The notes beneath the pieces are model-generated. The model searched no databases. It was given only the letters and a program-made list of their open reading frames with translations, and had not been told where the DNA came from. This document shows, piece after piece, positions 42,542-51,519 of a stretch of 64,000 nt of DNA; the first letter of the stretch is position 1, and each line of letters starts with the position of its first letter. Origin of the DNA: Halovenus marina (lineage in GTDB: Archaea; Halobacteriota; Halobacteria; Halobacteriales; Haloarculaceae); contig NZ_JBLKNZ010000001.1 in assembly GCF_051414115.1 (NCBI RefSeq), positions 1,302,001 to 1,366,000 on the forward strand, given 5' to 3'. A program made the position numbers and the translations under genes.

Positions 42542-43609
42542 TCAGCGCTTGTGTGCAATCCCCATGCTCGTTGGCCCATTCAAATGCTGAACCTGGACAT
42601 CCTCGAATCCCGCCTCTTCCGCCCACGACACGAACTGTTGTCCGGTGTAGTCGAAGGCATCACCGTAGTACACGAGCATGTTCAGCGACATCATCAGACC
42701 CATGGTGTTCGCTTTGCGCTCGTCGTCGATGATGTGGTCGATAGCGACGAACGTTCCGCCCGGGTTGACGGCGTCGTAGAATTTCTCCATGAGCGTCCTC
42801 TTCGTCTCCAGATTCTCCTGATGGAGTATCAGACTCGCTGTCACGAGGTCCGCGTCAGGGATGGGATCTGTATTGTAGTCGCTACTGACAGCGTCGATCC
42901 GGTCCTCGAGACCATCGGCTCGGATGCGCTCGCGGGCCAGTTCAGTTACCTCCGGCAGGTCCGTCGTGGTGATCGAAAGGTGGGATTCGCGTCGGGCCAC
43001 GATCCGAGAGAGGTCGGCGAGGGCACCACCCACGTCCGTCATCGAGTCGTATTCCGAGAACTCGAACTGCTCGGCGAACGCGACGAAGTTCCCCTTCGAT
43101 AAACCGGCCATCCCCTCGGCGAATGCCTCCAGTTCTATTGGATCGTCGTACATCTCCTCCCACAACGGGTCGCCCGTCTCGTCGATGACGCCCTGTGGTT
43201 CGCCCGTCTGCAAGCTATCTTCGAGACCGCTCCACACGTCGTAGATCTGTTGGTTGAAGATATCGATCGCGCCACCGATGTAGCGTGGGTCGTCTTTGTT
43301 CAGAAATGCGGCCGTCTCCGGTGTGTTCCGGTACCGGGGGCCGTCGCCGTCGTCATCACGTTCGAGGAACCCGAGCGACACGAGCGTGTCGAGAAAATCC
43401 CTGGTCGCCCGTGGATGCAGATCGAGTTCCCGTTCGATCTCGGTGGCTCGGAGTTCTCCGCCCCCGAGAAGGGTGAACAGTTCGAGATCAACTGCTGCAC
43501 CCAACACTTTCGTCCCCCAAACCCCCGTCGCCACCTGCATGATGTGTTCTGGGTTCGGTTCGCTTTCTTCGGGTGTGTGTTCTCCCTGGTCTGGTGTGGT
43601 TTCTGCCAT
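42542..43609 (-). CDS. SAM-dependent O-methyltransferase (acetylserotonin-type)
   Basis: A 355-aa enzyme with the two-domain layout of plant and polyketide O-methyltransferases. Residues 20-100 form a winged-helix dimerisation domain (VAVDLELFTLLGGGELRATEIERELDLH). The C-terminal Rossmann domain has the SAM motif MTDVGGALADLSRIVARR, DLPEVTELARERI and LHQENLETKRTLMEKFYDAVNPGG. The motif after the Gly-rich loop reads ALADLSR rather than the usual GGG-x-G, a mild deviation. It is the last gene before boundary repeat B. Confidence 0.8.
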   Translation of the reverse strand: MAETTPDQGEHTPEESEPNPEHIMQVATGVWGTKVLGAAVDLELFTLLGGGELRATEIERELDLHPRATRDFLDTLVSLGFLERDDDGDGPRYRNTPETAAFLNKDDPRYIGGAIDIFNQQIYDVWSGLEDSLQTGEPQGVIDETGDPLWEEMYDDPIELEAFAEGMAGLSKGNFVAFAEQFEFSEYDSMTDVGGALADLSRIVARRESHLSITTTDLPEVTELARERIRADGLEDRIDAVSSDYNTDPIPDADLVTASLILHQENLETKRTLMEKFYDAVNPGGTFVAIDHIIDDERKANTMGLMMSLNMLVYYGDAFDYTGQQFVSWAEEAGFEDVQVQHLNGPTSMGIAHKR

Positions 43610-43920
43610 GCGTATTCACCGTGTAGTCGGGTCTCGTCTGTTGTGCGTCTGCTGGACCGCCAGTCGTTCACGGAATGGGTAGCGGGCAGCGGCAACGGCA
43701 CGCGTGCCCTCACGACTAAGTACTAATACCACCTGGCGGGCCAAAAGTGTAATCTGCATTGACTTTAAGTAAGTAACATGTCTTCCTAATCCATCTCGGA
43801 CGCCGACACTCGCCGCCGCAGCCGCGTTAGGTCACGGCGTGGTTCCGACAATCATCGGAGAGGGGGTCAGAAGGTTCAATCAGGTCATATGTAGTACTCG
43901 GGACTTGGACGAAATCCCAC
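43610..43920. other. Intergenic region between methyltransferase and regulator genes
   Basis: About 310 bp with no plausible gene. CATTGACTTTAAGTAAGTAAC near 43765-43785 is AT-rich and could be a promoter for the methyltransferase gene, though it is more than 150 bp from its start. Confidence 0.4.
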
Positions 43921-45411
43921 TCAGACCAAATTCGGCTGCGTTACGGCCGTCGCGACGGACGAGGCGGGCCCTTCGTTATCCTGGACTTCGTGGACGAACG
44001 TCAGGACAGCTTTGTAAGACCGACCGAGTTGTTGCGCTATCTGTGTCGTCTCCGTTGCGTCTCTCTCCCGGATAATATAGGCCATCTCTGAAATGCCAAG
44101 CTGATGGCTAGCAAACAGCGTCCCGGTCAGGTCGTTGAATTTACGATTGCAAGTGTGGCATTTGTAGCGTTGCGCGTCCTTGCTCGTTGTTCCTTTCTTG
44201 ATCACGTCCACACTGCCACAGTTCGGGCACTGGACCCCATCTGGCCAGCGAGCGCCACGGAGCGCCTGCAGGCAGTCCTCTGTGTCTGGAAGAGTGACCG
44301 ACGTATCGCTCTCCTGTCTGTCTGCAGATGAACAGTCTGGAGAGGCATCACCGCCAACTCGCTTTCTCGTCTCCTCGGGAGAGTCTCGGTCGGTCTCGTC
44401 GTCACGGACGACATCGACGACAGTGAGGTTCCCGTCGAGGGTGAGGTAAAGTTCCGCGCCATCACACGTGACTGTCACGCGAATCCGAACCGGATCGGTG
44501 GACACGAGCGTCTGTTCTTTCTTGAGGCGCTCAAACAACCTGCCGCAGACTTCGGGGTCGTCGAGACCATAGGTCATGTCGAATCCATGCTCGTGGTAGA
44601 ATGCGACGACTGCAGGATGGTCGAAGAGAGCCACCCAGGCCGGATAGGACGCGCTGTGCTTGCAGACTGAGCATACGTAACTGACCCGGGCTTCGTTCCA
44701 GCCACCACGCATCGACGTGCCACAATTTGGACAGAGTTCCCCCGCCGGAGCGTCGTGAGCGTCACAGATTTCCAGTGACTCTTGGATCGGGCCTGAACAT
44801 TCCGGGCAGATACCCCGGATGAGTAACTTGACGCCTTGAAGATATGCGATAGTTCCTGCCACGAAGACTTCCTCGGGTGTTCGGTGGGACAAGCCAGCGG
44901 GATCGAAATCGTCGTACACGATGAGCGTTCCCTCGGGTGCCTGTTCGGAAGACTCGGGGCCGAGATTCCCCTCGCACTCCGTACAGATCTGGTAGAGTCG
45001 TTCGTCTTCGTAACTGAGTGCCACTGGAGCACCACAGTGGTAGCAGGATCGAGGGATCTCGGTTGGCGGGAGGCGGCGCGTTTCGAGACCCGATCCCGCG
45101 ATAACTGCCCGGACGATCTTGAGTCCGGAGTTTCGGAGGCGGTAGCCATCGTCGGTCTCCGCAACGTAGTGGCCGACCAACTTGTCGAGGTGATAGCTGA
45201 AATTGCCGCTGTCGCGCACGCCGACACGATCCAGCAGTTGTGAAAACGAAACTGCGTTGTTCTCGGCGCGGGGATCGTAGACCTCCCACAGTGCCAGCAG
45301 GATGGCCAATCGATTCTCGTCGCTCAACAGTTTGAACGCCTCGGTTACGTGGGTTTCAGCGCCCCTGCCCACTAACTCGAGCGGAGACACGGATGTGTTC
45401 GAATTGGCCAT
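43921..45411 (-). CDS. ArsR-type HTH regulator fused to an IS1595-type zinc-ribbon/HTH domain
   Basis: A 496-aa protein. Residues 15-110 are a winged helix (EAFKLLSDENRLAILLALWEV, FSYHLDKLVGHYV). Residues 130-275 hold several CxxC zinc sites (CYHCGAPV, ICTECEGN, CPECSGP, CPNCGTSM, CSVCKH). After an acidic linker, residues 395-490 resemble the N-terminus of IS1595 transposases: CLQALRGARWPDGVQCPNCG, YKCHTCNRKFNDLTGTLFASHQLG, then an HTH (TTQIAQQLGRSYKAVL). The DDE nuclease domain is absent. The frame is open throughout. This looks like a domesticated DNA-binding part. Confidence 0.7.
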   Translation of the reverse strand: MANSNTSVSPLELVGRGAETHVTEAFKLLSDENRLAILLALWEVYDPRAENNAVSFSQLLDRVGVRDSGNFSYHLDKLVGHYVAETDDGYRLRNSGLKIVRAVIAGSGLETRRLPPTEIPRSCYHCGAPVALSYEDERLYQICTECEGNLGPESSEQAPEGTLIVYDDFDPAGLSHRTPEEVFVAGTIAYLQGVKLLIRGICPECSGPIQESLEICDAHDAPAGELCPNCGTSMRGGWNEARVSYVCSVCKHSASYPAWVALFDHPAVVAFYHEHGFDMTYGLDDPEVCGRLFERLKKEQTLVSTDPVRIRVTVTCDGAELYLTLDGNLTVVDVVRDDETDRDSPEETRKRVGGDASPDCSSADRQESDTSVTLPDTEDCLQALRGARWPDGVQCPNCGSVDVIKKGTTSKDAQRYKCHTCNRKFNDLTGTLFASHQLGISEMAYIIRERDATETTQIAQQLGRSYKAVLTFVHEVQDNEGPASSVATAVTQPNLV

Positions 45412-45462
45412 GTGGATGTTTACCACGAACCGGGTCAAAAACTGTGGGGCGATTGCGGTAGA

Positions 45463-46328
<866 letters not shown>

Positions 46329-46448
46329 CAGGTCTTCCCGTACCGGTCAACCGTGCTAGACTCCATAGTTGGTACTTAGAACCGATCCTAAAAAGTATCA
46401 GGCGCATCTCGGCGCTTGACTCGTGTCTGTGGTCTGCTATCGAAGCAG

Positions 46449-47003
46449 TCAGACGGTGACGACTAGGAAGAATGTCTCCGGTCGGACGGCCTCGTGACCG
46501 ATCGAAAACCCATGGGAGCGCAGCATCTCCACTGCATCTTCGGCCGTGTAGCGCTCGGACAGCGGCGGTCCACTCTCGCCCTCGCCTGTCGCCGCCCAGT
46601 CGGCAATAACGAGTCTGCTTCCCGGCGCGAGAACGCGGTTGACCTCCGCGATAGCCTCGTCGCTCGCAAACTCGTGATAGGTCATCGTCGAGAACGCGGC
46701 GTCGAGCTGGTCGGTCTCGAAGGGGAGTTCCTCGACCCCGCTCGTGACGAGTTCGACGGACTCGGGGAGCCCCTTCGCTCGGTAGTACTCGTGCATCGCC
46801 TCCTGAATGTCGACGGCGTAGACCGTCTCTGCGTGTGTTGCCACGTCGTCCGTGTAGAATCCGGTTCCACTTCCCAGGTCGGCGACGGTCGCCGCGCCGT
46901 CAAGGTCGAGCGCCCAGAGCAGTTCTTCGGCCGAGAGATATCTGTAGCGATCCGGCCGTTCCAAGTCGTCTGCCCGGTCAGCGTCGAAGGTATGATGTCC
47001 CAT
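46449..47003 (-). CDS. Class I SAM-dependent methyltransferase (UbiE/COQ5 type)
   Basis: A 184-aa methyltransferase. Motif I is ATVADLGSGTGFYTDDVA (about residues 35-52), followed by VYAVDIQEAMHEYYRAKG, LPFETDQLDAAFSTMTYHEF and RVLAPGSRLVIADWAATG. Substrate class is small molecules, not predictable. The start MGHHTFDADRADD at 47003 touches the stop of the DUF302 gene, so they form a two-gene operon. Confidence 0.8.
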   Translation of the reverse strand: MGHHTFDADRADDLERPDRYRYLSAEELLWALDLDGAATVADLGSGTGFYTDDVATHAETVYAVDIQEAMHEYYRAKGLPESVELVTSGVEELPFETDQLDAAFSTMTYHEFASDEAIAEVNRVLAPGSRLVIADWAATGEGESGPPLSERYTAEDAVEMLRSHGFSIGHEAVRPETFFLVVTV

Positions 47004-47004
47004 G

Positions 47005-47445
47005 TTAGAGGTTCTCGAAGGCCTCGTCGACGAGCGCACCAGTCTCCGCGACGATACCGGCCATCGCCTCGTCGTCGGGTGCCATCCCGACGAGACGCGC
47101 GATGCGCATGATCGAGACGTGATAGACGCGCTGTCGGTTCGGCGCTTCCTGCCAGACGACGACGTTGCACGGCATCAGCGCGCCGAGTTTGTTGTCCGTC
47201 GCGTCGAGTGCGCGCTCTGCTACTTCTGGATTACAGGCACCGAGTACGTAGTACGGATCCCTGTCTGCGTCGATCTTCTCGTTGAGCATCTCCGAGGGCG
47301 AGAACTCGACGGGGATGCCGAAGCCAGCGTCGGTGAACACTTCACGAACGTGTTCGATTGCCCCCTCGTGACTCATTTCGAGGGTCGTCTGGGCCTCTCC
47401 GATGTCGTCCGGGTGGATCTGCGACGGATCGATTGGGAGCGTCAT
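47005..47445 (-). CDS. DUF302 family protein
   Basis: A 146-aa single-domain protein of the DUF302 family: SHEGAIEHVREVFTDAGFGIPVEFSPSEMLNEKI, YYVLGACNPEVAERALDATDNKLGALMPCNVVVWQE and VYHVSIMRIARLVG. DUF302 proteins often occur beside redox, metal or sulfur genes but their activity is unknown. It is co-transcribed with the methyltransferase (1-bp gap) and divergent from the flavoprotein at 47666. Confidence 0.85.
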   Translation of the reverse strand: MTLPIDPSQIHPDDIGEAQTTLEMSHEGAIEHVREVFTDAGFGIPVEFSPSEMLNEKIDADRDPYYVLGACNPEVAERALDATDNKLGALMPCNVVVWQEAPNRQRVYHVSIMRIARLVGMAPDDEAMAGIVAETGALVDEAFENL

Positions 47446-47665
47446 TCGTGTTCAATATTGTGTGCACCAAGAAAAGCACTTTCGACAGCAACGCCGCTGA
47501 CAGCAACTGGGATCGACGTCCGCATCAAGGAACGCACTACAGTCTGAACACCAACCATGCAACACGAGCAGCGTCGTCCTCACCTTGGCACGAGCAGAGA
47601 ACGCTGCCCTACAGTATTGTATTCACCAGGCAATACTTTTGGTGTTACCACTCGAACGATCACGT

Positions 47666-49018
47666 ATGAGCGACACGTTCGTAATCATCGGCGGTGACGC
47701 GGCGGGAATGAGCGCTGCAAGCAAGGCGAAGCGAGAGTGGCCGGAGATGGACGTGATCGTCTTCGAGAAGGGGCAGTGGGTCTCCTACGGCGCCTGCGGA
47801 ATGCCATACTACGTCAAGGGAGACGTCGGCTCCCTGGAGGACCTGGTTGCGGTTTCGCCCGAGGACTTCCGCGAGAAGCGCGATATCGACTTGCGTACGG
47901 GTCACGAGGTGGTGGCGATCAATCCCGACGCACAGCGTGTCACGGTAGCTGACGGGAGTCTCACCTTCGATCAGCCCTACGACCACCTGCTCGTCGCCAC
48001 TGGCGCATCGGCGATCGAACCGCCATTCGAGGGCATGGATCTGGATGGGGTGTTCACGATCCACGACATGGACGAGGCGGCCGCGATCAAGACGTACGTC
48101 GACGCCCACTCACCACAGACGGCGGCGATCATCGGCGGCGGCTACGTGGGCATCGAGATGGCCGAGGCACTCGCTGCACACGACTGTGACGTTCACCTCT
48201 ACGAGATGCTCCCGCACGTCCTCCAGCCGTTCGGCGAAACAGTCGCCGAGCGCGTCGAAGAACACCTGCAAGCGCAGGGCGTCACCCTTCATCTCGAAAC
48301 GGAAATTTCGGGATTCACCGGCGACGAACACGTTGAGTCCGTTCACTTCGAGGGTGAGTCCAACCCCGCCGACATCGCTATCGTGGGCGTCGGCGTCGAG
48401 CCAAACGTCGACATCGCCGCCAACGCTGGCCTCGAACTCGGTCCGACAGGTGCAATCGCCACCGACGAGTACGGCCGAACGAACGACGAGAACATCTATG
48501 CCGCCGGGGACTGCGCCGAAGCACGACACGTCGTCACTGGTGAACCGGATCACGTGCCGCTAGCGTTGACAGCGAATCGCGCTGGCCGTGCGGTGGGACA
48601 GACGGTTGCAGGGTCGCCGACACGTACCGGAGCGACCGCTGGAACGGCCATCGTCAAGGCGTTCGAGTTCGGTGCCGCCAGGACTGGTCTCGTGGACGAG
48701 TCACGCGCACTGGAGGCTGAATTCGATCCTGTCGCTGTCACGATTTCCGCTCCGACGCGGGCACACTACTACCCTGGCGGCACCGAAATCACGGTTACGC
48801 TGCTCGCTGACCGGGGAACGGGCCGCCTTCTGGGTGGGACGCTCGTCGGTAGCGAGGGTATCAAGCGAGTCGACACCATCGCAACCGCACTGCACGCGGA
48901 GTTGACCACGCAGGAACTGCAAAACGCCGACCTCGCGTACGCCCCGCCGTTTAGCCCCACGTGGGATCCCGTACTCACTGCGGCAAAAGTGCTGGAGGGG
49001 AAGAGACGTGACGAGTGA
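47666..49018 (+). CDS. CoA-disulfide reductase / NADH oxidase-like flavoprotein
   Basis: A 450-aa pyridine-nucleotide-disulfide oxidoreductase. The FAD site is FVIIGGDAAGMSAASKAKRE; the single redox cysteine is in SYGACGMPYY (about residue 44), the CoADR/NADH-oxidase motif. AAIIGGGYVGIEMAEAL is the NAD(P) site and ENIYAAGDCAEA the second FAD contact. The dimerisation domain is present. It may reduce CoA disulfide, peroxides or polysulfide. The ATG at 47666 is fixed by homology. The M20 peptidase overlaps its 3' end by 11 bp. Confidence 0.82.
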   Translation: MSDTFVIIGGDAAGMSAASKAKREWPEMDVIVFEKGQWVSYGACGMPYYVKGDVGSLEDLVAVSPEDFREKRDIDLRTGHEVVAINPDAQRVTVADGSLTFDQPYDHLLVATGASAIEPPFEGMDLDGVFTIHDMDEAAAIKTYVDAHSPQTAAIIGGGYVGIEMAEALAAHDCDVHLYEMLPHVLQPFGETVAERVEEHLQAQGVTLHLETEISGFTGDEHVESVHFEGESNPADIAIVGVGVEPNVDIAANAGLELGPTGAIATDEYGRTNDENIYAAGDCAEARHVVTGEPDHVPLALTANRAGRAVGQTVAGSPTRTGATAGTAIVKAFEFGAARTGLVDESRALEAEFDPVAVTISAPTRAHYYPGGTEITVTLLADRGTGRLLGGTLVGSEGIKRVDTIATALHAELTTQELQNADLAYAPPFSPTWDPVLTAAKVLEGKRRDE

Positions 49019-50258
49019 CGCACGAACTCCCGACGAGTACGTCGAGAGTCATCGCGAGGAGTTGGTAGACCTCACGCTCGACCTCCTCTCGGTCGATACG
49101 TCGAATCCACCCGGAGAGACCAGCGAAGCGCTGTCCCTGATCGACGAGGCGCTCGCTCCGCTTTCCGTCGAGACTGAGCGGGTCGTTGCTGACCCCGCCA
49201 AGCCGAACCTCCTCGTTCGGATCCCCGGCGAGAGTGACCGGCGGCTCCTGTACGTCGGCCATCTGGATACCGTGCCGTTCGACGCCGATGTGTGGTCGCA
49301 CGATCCCCTCGGCCAGCGCGTCGACGACCGCATCTACGGGCGGGGAGCGACCGATATGAAAGGACAGATTGCGGCGATGCTCCAGACGATCCGAGCGTTC
49401 AGCAACACCGAGACTGAACCGCCGTGGAACCTCACCTTCGCGTTCGTCAGCGACGAAGAGGTAGGCGGCGACGCCGGACTGCCAACGGTGCTCGACCGCG
49501 ACAAAATCGACGGCGATGCCTGTGTGATCGGCGAACCGACCTGCGAGACCGGTCGTTATTCGGTGACAGTTGCCGACCGGGGAAGCATCTGGGTGACGCT
49601 TGCGGCCAGCGGCGAAGCAGCGCACGGATCACGACCGATACTGGGCGAGAACGCCATCGACAGGCTCTACGAAGCGGTACAGACACTACGTCGCCGCTTC
49701 GGATCGTGTGAGTTCACCGTCGACGCCTCGATGGAGGCGATCTTGGACGAATCGGTTGCGTACTACGCACCGACGATAGGCGAAGCGGCCGCCCGTGACC
49801 TCTTTCGCACCCCCTCGATCAATCTCGGAACCATCGAAGGCGGGGACGCCATCAACAGCGTTCCCCAATCCGCCACCGCAGCAATCGATATCCGACTCAC
49901 TGCAGGCGTCGAGACATCGGAGGTCCTCTCTGATATCCGTGACTGCGTGGCGGACTGTGAGGGGATTACGATCGCAGACGTTGCATGGAGCGTCGGCACC
50001 GCAGAGCCGATCGAGAGTCCACTCGTCGAGGCTGTCTCGACAGCCGCAGAGCGCGTGTCTGGCGACCGCGTTTTCCGTCGCAGCGCGACGGGCGGTGGGG
50101 ACGCGAAGCGACTCAGAAACGCGGGTATCCCCACGGTCGAATTTGCCTTCGGCACCGACACCGTACACGCTGTCGACGAATACACGACCCTCGATGCACT
50201 CACGAACAACGCAGTCGTCTACACACAACTCCCCGAACGGTTGGCATCTCCCACGTAG
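49008..50258 (+). CDS. M20-family metallopeptidase (ArgE/DapE-like)
   Basis: A 416-aa zinc hydrolase. LLYVGHLDTVPF (about residues 81-92) and RGATDMKGQIAAML hold the first metal ligands and catalytic Asp; FAFVSDEEVGGDAG gives the Glu pair; EAAHGSRPILGENAID is the dimerisation/anion-binding part; and GGGDAKRLRNAGIPTVEF carries late ligands. Members deacylate N-acyl amino acids or cleave dipeptides (ArgE, DapE, CPG2). The start is a GTG at 49008, 11 bp inside the flavoprotein gene, indicating coupled translation. Confidence 0.85.
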   Translation: MTSDARTPDEYVESHREELVDLTLDLLSVDTSNPPGETSEALSLIDEALAPLSVETERVVADPAKPNLLVRIPGESDRRLLYVGHLDTVPFDADVWSHDPLGQRVDDRIYGRGATDMKGQIAAMLQTIRAFSNTETEPPWNLTFAFVSDEEVGGDAGLPTVLDRDKIDGDACVIGEPTCETGRYSVTVADRGSIWVTLAASGEAAHGSRPILGENAIDRLYEAVQTLRRRFGSCEFTVDASMEAILDESVAYYAPTIGEAAARDLFRTPSINLGTIEGGDAINSVPQSATAAIDIRLTAGVETSEVLSDIRDCVADCEGITIADVAWSVGTAEPIESPLVEAVSTAAERVSGDRVFRRSATGGGDAKRLRNAGIPTVEFAFGTDTVHAVDEYTTLDALTNNAVVYTQLPERLASPT

Positions 50259-50279
50259 AATTGCTCCGTCTCACATACG

Positions 50280-50296
50280 CCTCCGTAGAACGGAGG
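50280..50296 (+). terminator. Candidate terminator hairpin after the M20 peptidase gene
   Basis: CCTCCGTAGAACGGAGG forms a 7-bp stem with a 3-nt loop, 21 bp after the stop. It sits just before the TATA-like box of the next gene, so it may instead be an operator. Confidence 0.4.
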
Positions 50297-50300
50297 AACG

Positions 50301-50306
50301 TTTATA
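50301..50306 (+). promoter_or_regulatory. TATA-like box of the DUF2892 gene
   Basis: TTTATA is about 25-30 bp before ATG codons at 50325 and 50331, predicting a leaderless or nearly leaderless message. Confidence 0.5.
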
Positions 50307-50330
50307 CCTTTGTCGTGTGTAGAAATGGGT

Positions 50331-50540
50331 ATGAAGTCCAATATTGGTCCGACAGACCGAACCGTCAGACTCGCGCTCGGCGCACTACTGGTCGTGCTTG
50401 GTCTTGTCGTCGTGGCTGGAATCGCCCCCGGCGGCCCAGTCGTCGGCGCGCTCGCGCTACTCGTCGGTGTGGTTCTCGTCGGGACCGCGCTGACTCGGAT
50501 GTGTCTCGTCTATCGACTCGTTGGCGTCGACACGTCGTGA
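50331..50540 (+). CDS. DUF2892 (YgaP-type) membrane protein
   Basis: A 69-aa protein with two transmembrane helices: LALGALLVVLGLVVVAGIAPGG and VVGALALLVGVVLVGTALTRMC. The N-terminal MKSNIGPTDRTVRL is the DUF2892 signature, a membrane module often found with rhodanese domains or alone in archaea. The ATG at 50331 was preferred; one at 50325 adds two residues. It is transcribed from its own promoter. No partner is evident. Confidence 0.75.
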   Translation: MKSNIGPTDRTVRLALGALLVVLGLVVVAGIAPGGPVVGALALLVGVVLVGTALTRMCLVYRLVGVDTS

Positions 50541-50559
50541 GGAGCGGTTCCTGATTGGT

Positions 50560-50808
50560 CTCCGCGATGACGTTCCGTGAGAATAGCGGGAGGTGGAATT
50601 TGAACTACGCCGAGACGGTCGCTCCCGCTGGTCGCGCTGCGTCTCGTCTCATTCAAATCCAGCCACGATTTATGCGTCTCACATGTGACTCGCACACGCT
50701 ACGCGGTGCTCGTCACGTAGTTCGACGCGAAAAGTAGCGGGAGGTGGATTTGAACCACGTCCAGACGTGCTCGCTTCGCTGCGCGCGTCTGCCCTCGTTC
50801 AAATCCAC
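50560..50808. repeat. Satellite copies of the initiator tRNA 3' end
   Basis: The last 24 bases of tRNA-iMet (50872-50895) recur exactly at 50735-50758 and, less perfectly, at 50584-50605. A longer direct repeat joins 50560-50605 with 50848-50892. The 50735 copy is paired with an inverted GTTCAAATCCAC at 50797-50808, and the first with TTCAAATCCA near 50652. These look like scars of integration at the tRNA. Confidence 0.75.
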
Positions 50809-50833
50809 AGAGACGATACACACTTCACTGATA

Positions 50834-50855
50834 TCGCGGAGATAAACCTCCGCGA
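50834..50855 (-). terminator. Hairpin just downstream of tRNA-iMet
   Basis: TCGCGGAG-ATAAAC-CTCCGCGA is a perfect 8-bp stem with a 6-nt loop, starting 17 bp beyond the tRNA 3' end (minus strand). It may terminate the tRNA transcript. Part of one arm is duplicated at 50560. Confidence 0.45.
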
Positions 50856-50871
50856 TGAAGTTCAGTGAGAA

Positions 50872-50946
50872 TAGCGGGAGGTGGATTTGAACCACCGGTC
50901 TGCGGGTTATGAGCCCGCCGGAATCTCCTGGCTATCCCATCCCGCT
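50872..50946 (-). tRNA. Initiator tRNA-Met (anticodon CAT)
   Basis: On the minus strand the acceptor arm begins AGCGGG and ends CCCGCT plus discriminator A; the A1-U72 pair is an initiator mark. The anticodon arm has the three consecutive G-C pairs of initiators (GCGGGCTCATAACCCGC) with anticodon CAT. The T arm is GGTGGTTCAAATCCACC. No intron is present and CCA is not encoded. Fragments of its 3' end are repeated downstream. Confidence 0.92.
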
Positions 50947-51014
50947 ATCATCTGGTAATCCGGTCCCCTCATTAAGGGTTGTGATTCGAGTGCCATCCGT
51001 GAGTTAGTAACGCA

Positions 51015-51482
51015 CTACTCGCCACCGTCCACGTGGACCTGCCAGGTGAAAATGCTCTCTGCGACGTAGTTGACGATCATCGCCACGCCGATGGCCACCG
51101 GACTCGCAGCGATGAACCACAGATCCGTCCCGCCGACGACGAGTTCGTAGGTCAGCCGCTGGGTCAGAAACCAGTAGACGACAAGCTGGACCGCAACGCC
51201 GCCCGAGCGGACGAGATGTGATTTGCCCAGTCGCGTGAAAAAGGAGCGACGACCGGCCTTGCCCTGGCCAGCGAACGTCCAGTGTTCGTTGACGAGAAAC
51301 ATCACGACGATAGCCGTTTCGACGCCAGCGGCCTTGGCCCACATGTCGCTCACGCCGAAGACCAGTCCAAGCACAGCAAGGACGGTGTTGTCGCTGATAG
51401 CGCCGACAATACCGACCGAGACGAATTTCCCAAAGCGAACCCGGGACCGTAGTGCGTCGACGCGACTCGATTCCCCGCTCAT
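51015..51482 (-). CDS. GtrA family membrane protein
   Basis: A 155-aa protein with four hydrophobic helices. RFGKFVSVGIVGAISDNTVLAVLGLVFG is the GtrA start and VVMFLVNEHWTFAGQG the central motif; the last helix ends VNYVAESIFTWQVH. GtrA proteins are thought to help move lipid-linked sugars across the membrane and pair with GT2 glycosyltransferases. The GT2 gene is directly upstream on the same strand (37 bp), supporting that role. The ATG at 51482 starts just before the conserved part. Confidence 0.8.
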   Translation of the reverse strand: MSGESSRVDALRSRVRFGKFVSVGIVGAISDNTVLAVLGLVFGVSDMWAKAAGVETAIVVMFLVNEHWTFAGQGKAGRRSFFTRLGKSHLVRSGGVAVQLVVYWFLTQRLTYELVVGGTDLWFIAASPVAIGVAMIVNYVAESIFTWQVHVDGGE

Positions 51483-51519
51483 CGCTGGCTGGTGCTCTCT
51501 AGATGGCGAACGGTCGCTC

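Noticed and set aside
50560..50946. CRISPR-like array suggested by three similar segments
   Set aside because: Repeat copies are few, unequally spaced and derived from a tRNA 3' end; no cas genes are present.
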